The translations under genes and the position numbers were made by a program. A stretch of DNA of 14,555 nucleotides from CAJQND01 sp051010055 (lineage in GTDB: Bacteria > Pseudomonadota > Alphaproteobacteria > Rhizobiales > CAJQND01). Position 1 is the first letter of the stretch. Each line of letters begins with the position of its first letter. The stretch covers positions 1 through 14,555 of the forward strand of contig JBPCVY010000159.1 of assembly GCA_051010055.1 (NCBI GenBank), written 5' to 3'. Under the pieces are notes generated by a model, which did no database searches, was not told the origin of the DNA, and saw only the letters and a program-made list of their open reading frames with translations. Below, in pieces: positions 7,546-13,451 of the stretch.

Positions 7546-8166
7546 TTATTTTTGCTGCGCCAGCGCTGCCACTTTTTCGCGGCAATGGCACCCGACAAGG
7601 TGGTCGTTCACCATGCCGACGGCCTGCATGAAGGCGTAGACGATGGTTGGTCCGCAGAAACGAAATCCGCGCTTCTTCAGGTCTTTTGAAATTTCCTTTG
7701 AAAGGTCGGTTTCCGCAGGCACCTGACGAAGGGACTCAAACTGGTTTTGGATGGGCGCGCCATTGCAGTAGGACCACAGGTATTTGGAAAAACCCTGCTC
7801 TTCCATAATGTCCAGCCAAACACGGGCATTGGAAATTGTGGCGTTGACTTTGGCCCGGTTCCGCACTATGCCCGCATCGTTCATCAGTTCCACGATTTTT
7901 CGGTCGTCGTAGTTCACGATCTTGTGGGGGTCGAACTGATCGAATGCCGTGCGGAAATTTTCGCGCTTGCGCAAAATGGTTATCCAGGCGAGCCCTGCCT
8001 GGAACCCGTCCAAGATCAGCTTTTCCCACAAGGCCTGGTCATCATATTCCGGCACGCCCCAGTCTTCATCGTGATAGGTCACATAAAGCGGGTCGGTGCC
8101 ACACCAGCCACAACGGTTACTGCCGTCTTCGTGGCTGATAAGCCCAAATTCAAGTTCGTTTGCCAT
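7546..8166 (-). CDS. tag: DNA-3-methyladenine glycosylase I
   Basis: Base-excision repair enzyme of the HhH superfamily that removes 3-methyladenine from alkylated DNA. The 206-aa protein aligns by eye along the full E. coli Tag, with a 15-residue N-terminal extension. The zinc-snap ligands are all kept: Cys19 (RCGWC), His32 (YHDEDWGVPE), His189 and Cys193 (VNDHLVGCHC). AGLAWITILRKREN with Trp61 and the KKRGFRFCGPTIVYAFMQA block are also typical. At the position of E. coli Glu38, which contacts the bound base, this protein has Asp53 (LDGFQAGL), a conservative change. The ATG at 8166 touches the ygfZ stop codon (TAG then ATG, no gap), so translation is probably coupled. No frameshift seen. Confidence 0.96.
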   Translation of the reverse strand: MANELEFGLISHEDGSNRCGWCGTDPLYVTYHDEDWGVPEYDDQALWEKLILDGFQAGLAWITILRKRENFRTAFDQFDPHKIVNYDDRKIVELMNDAGIVRNRAKVNATISNARVWLDIMEEQGFSKYLWSYCNGAPIQNQFESLRQVPAETDLSKEISKDLKKRGFRFCGPTIVYAFMQAVGMVNDHLVGCHCREKVAALAQQK

Positions 8167-9030
8167 CTATGCCGCTTTCTTTGAGGGCAATTCAAACCGC
8201 GCCCACGCCGGCTTGACTAGTGTGAGAGTGGCGCCGCCTGTATCCAACTCACCTCCGCCATTGTAGCAATCCTGCGCCCTGTCGAGCCGCAACAATGCAA
8301 GCCCTGCACTGGCTGAGACAGACGATATGGCGCCGATTGGCTTGCCGTTTCCGGTTACAGATGCGCCTGATGTGAGCTCTACTCCATCACCCAGAATCGG
8401 CACCAGCCGCTTGCGCGCCGTCGCCCTGTGTTCCATGCGCGAGACCACCTCCTGGCCCACATAACATCCCTTGGCAAAATCGACACCGCCGAACTGATCG
8501 AAATTGGCTTCATGTGGAAACATTTCCCCAGAACCAATGTCCGCATCCGTATCGCCCAGACCCAGAGAGATCCTGTGGGCATGATAGGCATCTTCGCTGG
8601 CCGGCTGAGCATCAGTCGAGGCGATGTCTTCGGCAGGAGTTATCATCCTTCTTCCCGCCAACGGGGTGCGCGGGTCCGCATATCCGGCGTCTCCAGGCAC
8701 ATCATCTCCCCACAGGGCGGCAACACATAATTCTCCGGAGCGGTCAGCAATCTCCACCTTTGCCCGCAACTTATAGAAGGTGAGGCGTTTGATGAACTCA
8801 TCGCGCTGGCTTGCCGCGCAATCAAACAGAAATGCATCGCCTGCCGCGATAATGAAAAAGTCAAAAAGGATTTTCCCTTGCGGGGTCAAAAGCGCGCCAT
8901 AGCCGGCGGTATTTTCGTCGACCCCGGCCATGTTCACGGTGATCAGGTTATCAAGAAACCCACGCGCTTCAGCGCCCGTCATCTCAATAACGGCCCGGCT
9001 TTCAAGGGTGGCGCAATGTGTTCCTGCCAT
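8167..9030 (-). CDS. ygfZ: YgfZ/IBA57-type folate-binding protein (GcvT-like)
   Basis: Tetrahydrofolate-binding protein of COG0354, related to the GcvT aminomethyltransferase and to mitochondrial IBA57; family members support assembly or repair of certain [4Fe-4S] enzymes such as MiaB, and act in the cytoplasm. The 287-aa protein has the signature KGCYVGQEVVSRMEHR with Cys189 of KGCYxGQE, and an N-terminal GFLDNLITVNM...GALLTPQGKILFDF block typical of GcvT folds. ATG at 9030 is supported by AAGGAG about 12 bases upstream in a 20-bp gap after the secreted-protein gene. The stop codon abuts the tag ATG. Gene symbol is used for the family; no other ygfZ-like gene is in the window. Confidence 0.93.
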   Translation of the reverse strand: MAGTHCATLESRAVIEMTGAEARGFLDNLITVNMAGVDENTAGYGALLTPQGKILFDFFIIAAGDAFLFDCAASQRDEFIKRLTFYKLRAKVEIADRSGELCVAALWGDDVPGDAGYADPRTPLAGRRMITPAEDIASTDAQPASEDAYHAHRISLGLGDTDADIGSGEMFPHEANFDQFGGVDFAKGCYVGQEVVSRMEHRATARKRLVPILGDGVELTSGASVTGNGKPIGAISSVSASAGLALLRLDRAQDCYNGGGELDTGGATLTLVKPAWARFELPSKKAA

Positions 9031-9050
9031 CTCTCGATAATTCTCCTTGC

Positions 9051-9650
9051 CTACTCACCAGAAACAAAGAAATGAAGGGTGCCTTCCGGATCAATACCGC
9101 CGCGAAAGCCGATATACCCGCCTGCATCTTCCATATCCTTGCGGTACTCCGCCGGCACCAGCAGATAAAGCTCTACTTCCTGCTCCGGGGTGAGCTGGCT
9201 CAGTGGATACATAAAGTGGTAAGGCCAAATATAAAGGTCCGAAGCGGTTCCTGCATCCACATGAACGAAGCCGGCTGAAAAAACTTTCAACATCTCCGCC
9301 AGAATGCTCCGCCCCGTCCCATCAGTTGAAATTTCTTTCCAGTAGGCAATGGGGTCTTTTTCGGTGGTTTCGAAACTCACCACTATCTTGACCTTGTTTT
9401 TGTCTATGAGCGGGCGCAGCTTTTCGATGTCTCCGGAGCGGGCAGCTGAAACAATTGCGTTTCTGGTTTTCACGACCTGGGCAGGTAAAACCGCATCAGT
9501 GTAATAGATTTCAGGAAACGGCCCCAACTCTTCGACGTTGGTAAGCGGTTTGGAGGGCTCAGATTCTTGTGCGCCAATACTTTGTGGAATCAAAAACAAC
9601 ACAAGAAAAATGCAGAGCATTCCCCGAAAATTGGTGAAAAATCGAAGCAC
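9051..9650 (-). CDS. Secreted protein of unknown function
   Basis: I do not recognise a named family. The 199-aa product begins with a Sec signal peptide: n-region with Arg3 and Arg9, hydrophobic core at 11-22 (MLCIFLVLFLIP), and a likely cleavage after IGA (Ala27). The mature part, about 172 aa, is acidic to neutral with no Cys and no membrane segment; it contains GDIEKLRPLID and DLYIWPYHFMYPLSQLTPEQE. The start is GTG at 9650, because AAGGAAGGAA stands 9 bases upstream; the ATG 30 bases inside would lose the positive n-region. It is the first gene of the ygfZ-tag-HD-phosphatase operon (20-bp gap) and diverges from the acuI-like gene. A periplasmic or extracellular role is inferred only from the signal peptide. 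Confidence 0.8.
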   Translation of the reverse strand: MLRFFTNFRGMLCIFLVLFLIPQSIGAQESEPSKPLTNVEELGPFPEIYYTDAVLPAQVVKTRNAIVSAARSGDIEKLRPLIDKNKVKIVVSFETTEKDPIAYWKEISTDGTGRSILAEMLKVFSAGFVHVDAGTASDLYIWPYHFMYPLSQLTPEQEVELYLLVPAEYRKDMEDAGGYIGFRGGIDPEGTLHFFVSGE

Positions 9651-9659
9651 CGTCCGCGA

Positions 9660-9669
9660 TTCCTTCCTT
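9660..9669 (-). promoter_or_regulatory. Ribosome-binding site fixing a GTG start
   Basis: On the minus strand AAGGAAGGAA lies 9 bases upstream of the GTG at 9650. It is the best Shine-Dalgarno match for this gene and selects GTG over the downstream ATG at 9620. Confidence 0.7.
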
Positions 9670-9694
9670 CCCCGGCCTTATTTGTTGGTGAAAA

Positions 9695-9711
9695 TGCTTG
9701 CCGGTCAAGCA
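9695..9711. promoter_or_regulatory. Dyad TGCTTG-N5-CAAGCA in a divergent promoter region
   Basis: The 176-bp region between the divergent secreted-protein gene (-) and the acuI-like gene (+) contains a perfect 6-bp inverted repeat, TGCTTG (9695-9700) and CAAGCA (9706-9711), separated by CCGGT. The size and two-fold symmetry fit an operator for a dimeric regulator. No gene for a regulator is adjacent, so which regulator would bind is unknown. Confidence 0.35.
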
Positions 9712-9826
9712 TACAAGTCGTTAAAACGGGCGGCTGAAACGTCCGGCACCGTAAAAATTGCTTGCTGGCATCACCTACCACCGGCTTGCTGCTGCGGCTA
9801 GAACAATCCGACAAAAGAGGGGTCAA

Positions 9827-10813
9827 ATGTCTGAAACATTCAAGGCTTTGCAAATTGACAAAGGCGATGACGGCCAAACCGTAAACTTCGTTAAGTTGAC
9901 GGACAACGATTTGATGGAAGGTTCTGTCACGGTCGCGGTTGAGCATTCCACAGTCAACTACAAGGATGGCCTTGCCATCACCGGCAAGGCACCAATCATC
10001 CGCAAATTTCCGCTCATACCGGGCATCGACTTCGCCGGCACTGTGATTTCATCTGATGATGAACGCTATAGTGCAGGCGATAAGGTTATCCTGAACGGTT
10101 GGGGCGTTGGCGAAGGCCACCACGGTGGTTATGCCGAGCGCGCCCGCGTGAAGGCTGATTGGCTTGTGCCGTTGCCTGCTGGAATGACGAGCGCGCAGGC
10201 CATGGCGATTGGCACCGCGGGCTATACGTCCATGTTGTGCGTTATGGCGCTGGAAGAGCAGGGCGTTGTGCCGGACAGCGGTGAAATTCTGGTTACCGGT
10301 GCTGCCGGCGGTGTTGGCTCGGTGGCAATCGCGATTTTGGCAAAGCTTGGCTACACGGTCATTGCCTCCACGGGCCGGCCGGAAGAAGAAGCATTCCTTA
10401 AAGGGCTGGGGGCGGCTGGCATTGTGGACAGGGCGGAGTTTTCAGGAGACGCCAAACCACTCGACAAGTCCCGCTGGGCGGGCGCCATTGATGTTGTTGG
10501 CTCCAACACTCTGGCCAATGTGCTCGCGCAAATGAACTATCTCGGTGTGGTGGCAGCTTGCGGGCTTGCACAAGGGTTCGATTTGCCGGCCACCGTCATG
10601 CCGTTCATTTTGCGCGGTGTGAAACTTATCGGCGTCGATTCGGTCATGTGCCCGTTCGAGAAGCGCTCTGAGGCCTGGCAACGCCTTGCCAGTAATTTGG
10701 ATATGGACAAGCTGGCAGCGCTCACCACCCACGAACCGTTTGAAAATGTTGCCAATGTGGCGCGCGACCTTATAGCCGGTAATGTGCGCGGGCGCGTTGT
10801 GATCGATATTTAG
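9827..10813 (+). CDS. acuI: Acryloyl-CoA reductase, AcuI/YhdH family (NADPH)
   Basis: Zinc-free medium-chain dehydrogenase/reductase that reduces toxic acryloyl-CoA to propionyl-CoA with NADPH; in marine alphaproteobacteria it takes part in DMSP/acrylate and 3-hydroxypropionate metabolism. The 328 aa match E. coli YhdH (324 aa) by eye along the whole length. Motifs: NYKDGLAITGKAPIIR (44-59), IPGIDFAGTV (64-73), GWGVGEGHHGG (91-101), GTAGYTSMLCVMALE (129-143), the dinucleotide-binding GAAGGVGS (158-165), the NADPH-phosphate loop STGR (181-184), and MPFILRGVKLIGVDSVM. ATG at 9827 has GAGGGG just upstream and aligns with YhdH; the frame upstream to 9758 is noncoding leader. No DMSP lyase, CoA-ligase or other propionate gene is adjacent, so the role here may simply be acrylate detoxification. 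Confidence 0.92.
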   Translation: MSETFKALQIDKGDDGQTVNFVKLTDNDLMEGSVTVAVEHSTVNYKDGLAITGKAPIIRKFPLIPGIDFAGTVISSDDERYSAGDKVILNGWGVGEGHHGGYAERARVKADWLVPLPAGMTSAQAMAIGTAGYTSMLCVMALEEQGVVPDSGEILVTGAAGGVGSVAIAILAKLGYTVIASTGRPEEEAFLKGLGAAGIVDRAEFSGDAKPLDKSRWAGAIDVVGSNTLANVLAQMNYLGVVAACGLAQGFDLPATVMPFILRGVKLIGVDSVMCPFEKRSEAWQRLASNLDMDKLAALTTHEPFENVANVARDLIAGNVRGRVVIDI

Positions 10814-10835
10814 GGCAATGGCTTTTAGCCAGCCC
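10813..10835. terminator. Bulged hairpin between convergent genes
   Basis: GGGC (10813-10816), bulge AA, TGGCT (10819-10823), loop TTT, AGCCA (10827-10831), GCCC (10832-10835): 9 bp with one 2-base bulge. It lies directly after the acuI stop and just before the convergent small gene's stop, where a bidirectional terminator would be useful. No T tract follows on either strand, so efficiency is doubtful. Confidence 0.4.
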
Positions 10836-10843
10836 TGAACCGG

Positions 10844-11143
10844 TTACTGAGTGGTTTTTTTTACGGTGAACTCGCCGTAGCGGATGCGCTCTGCAAGCCC
10901 ATCTGCCATCACCGCAACGGGCTCTTCGCCATAGGTTGCCACCATGTCGGAAAGAGCGGCAAAAATCGCTGCCGTTGCCAGATTATCCGGGTCGACACCG
11001 TCATAGACGGCTTCTTCCCAGGCATCGAGAATGTAGCGCAATGCCGCGTGCTTTTGTTCCGTCGAAACGGTTTCACTGCCGCTTATCACCTGCGACTTCA
11101 AATTCATTTCAGTATCCCAGTCGGTTAAATCTTGCGTCCCCAT
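10844..11143 (-). CDS. Small conserved-looking protein of unknown function
   Basis: I recall similar short proteins in Hyphomicrobiales but no assigned function. From the ATG at 11143 it is 99 aa, acidic and apparently all-helical, with no signal peptide, no membrane segment and no Cys. Core sequence: ALRYILDAWEEAVYDGVDPD, then NLATAAIFAALSDMVATYGE, then AVMADGLAERIRYGEF. The start is uncertain: ATG at 11143 (MGTQDLTDW) and ATG at 11107 (MNLKSQV) are both possible, while the longest frame opens with TTG at 11218 and would run through the CtrA-type site. The gene lies alone on the minus strand, convergent with acuI, with a perfect CtrA-type motif 68 bp upstream, which suggests cell-cycle-linked expression (inference). 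Confidence 0.68.
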   Translation of the reverse strand: MGTQDLTDWDTEMNLKSQVISGSETVSTEQKHAALRYILDAWEEAVYDGVDPDNLATAAIFAALSDMVATYGEEPVAVMADGLAERIRYGEFTVKKTTQ

Positions 11144-11210
11144 CGGGGCCCCCACAGCCCCGTTCTCTGAATTCTTTTCTATCACAAGGATTTTTCTGCG
11201 CGCGGGAAGG

Positions 11211-11227
11211 TTTAACAAAAGGTTAAC
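11211..11227 (-). promoter_or_regulatory. CtrA-type binding site (TTAA-N7-TTAAC)
   Basis: On the plus strand, TTAA (11212-11215), seven bases CAAAAGG, then TTAAC (11223-11227): an exact fit to the alphaproteobacterial CtrA consensus TTAA-N7-TTAAC. Read on the minus strand it is GTTAACCTTTTGTTAAA, 68 bp upstream of the ATG of the small unknown gene and just beyond the 3' end of the DUF3179 gene. Binding is inferred from the motif only. Confidence 0.6.
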
Positions 11228-11241
11228 GCCCGTCAGGCGCG

Positions 11242-12228
11242 CTATTTGATGATATCGATGCCGGGATGAAAAGCATTCACGACGAAGGCGAATGTGACAT
11301 CGTAAACCAAATCCTCGGCGCCACCGGCGGTTTTGCGCCTTACAACCACGTTGCCGACATCTCGGCCCTTGCTGATTTGGGTGTCATCGAGCGCTGAATT
11401 TTGTCCTTCCGTCCAGGAAAGCTCCACATCGCCCACCATCAGCTTCTTTTTATCCACAAGAAGAGGCAGGGCCACCGCCTTCGGCTTGCCGCCATCCTTG
11501 AACGCCACCACCCGCACCATAGGTTCAATGCCCTCCGGCATGTCGCCGCGGTAAAGGAACGGCTTGGTGGATTTGTCATAGCCGAAATAGGGGTTGCGGC
11601 CATAATCGCGCATGTTCGGGTTGGACGGCACAAGAACATCGCCGTTTGAGAAGCGTTTTTTGAAAGAAGCAAACGATTCAAGGCGCGCCGGAATGGATTT
11701 CAGCTCCACGCCCGTCATCTCCCCGACAATGCCGGTGCCGATAAATTGCTGCCACCAGCTTTCGGTCTGCCGGTCATACATAACAAGGTCAGAGTTGCGC
11801 AGCTTGCCCGTAGTGCCGAAATCAAGAACTTTTCCCTCTACCCGCCGGTCGAATACCACCGCAGAGTTGCACAACGGACAATAGGTGACGGACACGGGCA
11901 CGCCGCCCAGCTCATCATTCACAATTTCGTGCCAAATGAGGATGCGGATTGGATAGGCGCGCGCCTTGCCGTTTATTTCAAGCCCGATTACAGGCTCGGT
12001 TTCCGCAAGGTTCTTGATTTTTGAAAGTGGTTCGAATTTCGGTTTGTCGATGGAAGGAATGCCGTCCTTTGGCGGCCCGCCGGACAAAATCTCGCTAAAT
12101 TCAATAGATTTTTGGGAAAAATCCGTATCCTTCCAACCCTCTATGCGCCATCGGTCCGGGTTGGCATGAGCAACCGAGGCGAATAGGAAAAGAGCCGTCA
12201 GTGCAAGGAGCGTCTTTGTAACGTTCAT
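11242..12228 (-). CDS. Secreted DUF3179 domain protein
   Basis: 328-aa exported protein with the DUF3179 domain (PF11376), function unknown. Signal peptide at 1-22 (TLLALTALFLFASVAHA, cleavage before Asn23). The domain signatures are clear: AYPIRILIWHEIVND with His100, then PVSVTYCPLCNSAVVFDRR with the pair Cys117-x-x-Cys120, then KLRNSDLVMYDRQTESWWQQ. A CxxC in an exported protein could be a disulfide or a metal/copper-type site, but no activity is established for the family as far as I know. ATG at 12228 is the natural start. It lies 38 bp downstream of the Nudix gene on the same strand, so co-transcription is possible, though I see no strong ribosome-binding site. No metal-transport gene nearby supports a specific role. 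Confidence 0.9.
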   Translation of the reverse strand: MNVTKTLLALTALFLFASVAHANPDRWRIEGWKDTDFSQKSIEFSEILSGGPPKDGIPSIDKPKFEPLSKIKNLAETEPVIGLEINGKARAYPIRILIWHEIVNDELGGVPVSVTYCPLCNSAVVFDRRVEGKVLDFGTTGKLRNSDLVMYDRQTESWWQQFIGTGIVGEMTGVELKSIPARLESFASFKKRFSNGDVLVPSNPNMRDYGRNPYFGYDKSTKPFLYRGDMPEGIEPMVRVVAFKDGGKPKAVALPLLVDKKKLMVGDVELSWTEGQNSALDDTQISKGRDVGNVVVRRKTAGGAEDLVYDVTFAFVVNAFHPGIDIIK

Positions 12229-12266
12229 AATGAAGCACTATGGCGGCGGCTGGCGCTCCGCACCAA

Positions 12267-12689
12267 TCACACCCTCGTTAGCTCTATGATGTTGCGGGCT
12301 GTGTCCAAAATCCCGCCATCAAGCGTGTCAACGGCATCCGGGCCAATCCAGGCTGCTTCCTGCGCGTCATCCCCGGGCCGCACATTCCCGGAAACCCAGG
12401 TGCCCGCGAACACAATCAACACAAAATGCATTTCCAACAGCCCGTTCTCACAGTGGCGGATGATATCGAGATAGTCAGCGACACCATTGATCTCAGCGGT
12501 GATGCCGGTTTCTTCCATGAGTTCGCGATGCGCTGCGGCGAGAACTGTCTCACCTGCCTCAACATGGCCGCCGGGAAGCGCCCACACGCCCTTGCGCGGC
12601 ATGTTCCCACGTTTGACCAAGAGCACCTTGTCATTGCGCCAAACAGCAATACTGGTGCCAAGGATGGGCCGTTCTACGCCTTGCTTCAT
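12267..12689 (-). CDS. Nudix hydrolase
   Basis: 140-aa single-domain Nudix pyrophosphohydrolase that should cleave a nucleoside diphosphate linked to another moiety in a Mg2+-dependent way. The Nudix box is perfect: G41-x5-E47-x7-R55-E56-L57-x-E59-E60-x-G62-I63, in GGHVEAGETVLAAAHRELME and the following ETGI, preceded by KVLLVKRGNMPRKGVWALPGG. Substrate (oxidised dNTP, ADP-ribose or other) is not readable from the sequence. The frame is open back to ATG 12770, but that would overlap the divergent SRAP gene, and the extra 27 residues (with CCSFFDFHTHPKE) do not look like Nudix sequence; ATG at 12689 gives the usual family length and leaves a 54-bp divergent gap. Ribosome-binding site is weak. 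Confidence 0.88.
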   Translation of the reverse strand: MKQGVERPILGTSIAVWRNDKVLLVKRGNMPRKGVWALPGGHVEAGETVLAAAHRELMEETGITAEINGVADYLDIIRHCENGLLEMHFVLIVFAGTWVSGNVRPGDDAQEAAWIGPDAVDTLDGGILDTARNIIELTRV

Positions 12690-12726
12690 TTGCACATGTT
12701 CTTTTGGATGGGTATGAAAGTCAAAG

Positions 12727-12732
12727 AAGGAG
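12727..12732 (+). promoter_or_regulatory. Ribosome-binding site of the SRAP gene
   Basis: AAGGAG lies 11 bases before the ATG at 12744. Together with the required Cys2 it fixes the start. The whole divergent gap to the Nudix start is only 54 bp, so the two promoters must overlap or lie inside the opposite gene. Confidence 0.6.
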
Positions 12733-12743
12733 CAGCAATTCTT

Positions 12744-13445
12744 ATGTGCGGTCTTTTCAGCCTTTCCCATTCGTCAAAAGAAGTTGGAACCTATTTCGAT
12801 TATTCAGCCGAAGTGGAGTTCCCGCCTAGGGACTACGTGGCCCCAGGCCAGCCTATGGGCATTGTGCGCAACGGTGAGCACAAGTGCGAGACAATCCGGG
12901 AATTTGCGCTGGTGCGGTGGGGTTTTGTTCCCCACTGGGCCAAGGAAGTACGCCCCGGCAAGCCGCTAATCAATGCGCGCTCGGAAACCATCACTGAAAA
13001 GCCTTCGTTCCGCAACGCCATCAAGCGCCGGCGCTGTCTGGTGCCTGCATCAGGTTTTTTTGAATGGCATGGCGATATTCCAGGGCGCAAGCAGGCTTAT
13101 TACATCCCTTGCGCAGATGGCGGGCTTGTTGGCCTTGCCGGCATTTGGGAACACTGGATGGGCAAGGACGGCTCGGAGCTTGAAAGCGCGGCTATCATCA
13201 CCACTGTTGCCAACGAAACAATTGCTCCCATCCACAACCGGATGCCGGTGGTGATTTTCCCGAAAGACTTTGATGCCTGGCTAAATGGGGATAACACGCC
13301 GCTGGAAGATGCGGTGGCCTTGCTTGAACCTGCACCTGATGAACTTTTCGCCCCGCACAAGGTTGAGATGAGACGGGCAGCGCGCAAAAAGCCAGAAAAG
13401 CCGCCCGAACCCAAGAAGGAAAAGAACCAACTCGATTTGTTTTAA
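12744..13445 (+). CDS. SRAP-domain abasic-site DNA-protein crosslinking protein (YedK/HMCES family)
   Basis: SOS-response-associated peptidase family (PF02586). Members bind abasic sites in single-stranded DNA and form a thiazolidine crosslink through Cys2 once Met1 is removed, shielding the lesion at replication forks. The 233-aa protein starts MCGLFS, so Cys2 is present; the other active-site residues are Asn77 (INARSET), Glu107 (GFFEWHG) and His164 (PIHNRMPVVI). ATG at 12744 is fixed by Cys2 and by AAGGAG at 12727-12732; the frame upstream to 12426 is the shadow of the Nudix gene. The C-terminus is a Lys/Pro/Glu-rich tail (from about 208) ending exactly in QLDLF, which matches the bacterial beta-clamp-binding consensus QL(S/D)LF. 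No alphaproteobacterial LexA box was found in front. Confidence 0.95.
   Translation: MCGLFSLSHSSKEVGTYFDYSAEVEFPPRDYVAPGQPMGIVRNGEHKCETIREFALVRWGFVPHWAKEVRPGKPLINARSETITEKPSFRNAIKRRRCLVPASGFFEWHGDIPGRKQAYYIPCADGGLVGLAGIWEHWMGKDGSELESAAIITTVANETIAPIHNRMPVVIFPKDFDAWLNGDNTPLEDAVALLEPAPDELFAPHKVEMRRAARKKPEKPPEPKKEKNQLDLF
13428..13442 (+). other. C-terminal QLDLF, beta-clamp-binding-type motif
   Basis: Codons 229-233 of the SRAP gene read QLDLF, immediately before the stop codon, at the end of a probably disordered charged tail. QL(S/D)LF is the known pentapeptide consensus for binding the DnaN sliding clamp. Clamp binding is inferred from the motif and its exposed position. Confidence 0.55.
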
Positions 13446-13451
13446 AGACTC

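Noticed and set aside
10855..10862. Run of eight A (minus strand) as a programmed slippage site
   Set aside because: It lies four codons before the stop of the small unknown gene, so slippage would change only a few C-terminal residues; probably a simple Lys-Lys codon pair.
10844..11218. 124-codon version of the small unknown gene starting at TTG 11218
   Set aside because: It would start inside the CtrA-type site, and the added N-terminus looks like untranslated leader; ATG 11143 or 11107 is more plausible.
12426..12743. N-terminal extension of the SRAP frame
   Set aside because: It is antisense to the Nudix box, and SRAP proteins need Cys directly after the initiator Met, which is met by ATG 12744.
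12640..12743. SOS (LexA) box before the SRAP gene
   Set aside because: I looked for GTTC-N7-GTTC and GAAC-N7-GTTC, the alphaproteobacterial forms. The GTTC words near 12671 and 12699 lack a partner at the right spacing.
12690..12770. Longer Nudix protein from the ATG at 12770
   Set aside because: It would overlap the SRAP start and its ribosome-binding site; the extra residues do not resemble Nudix proteins.
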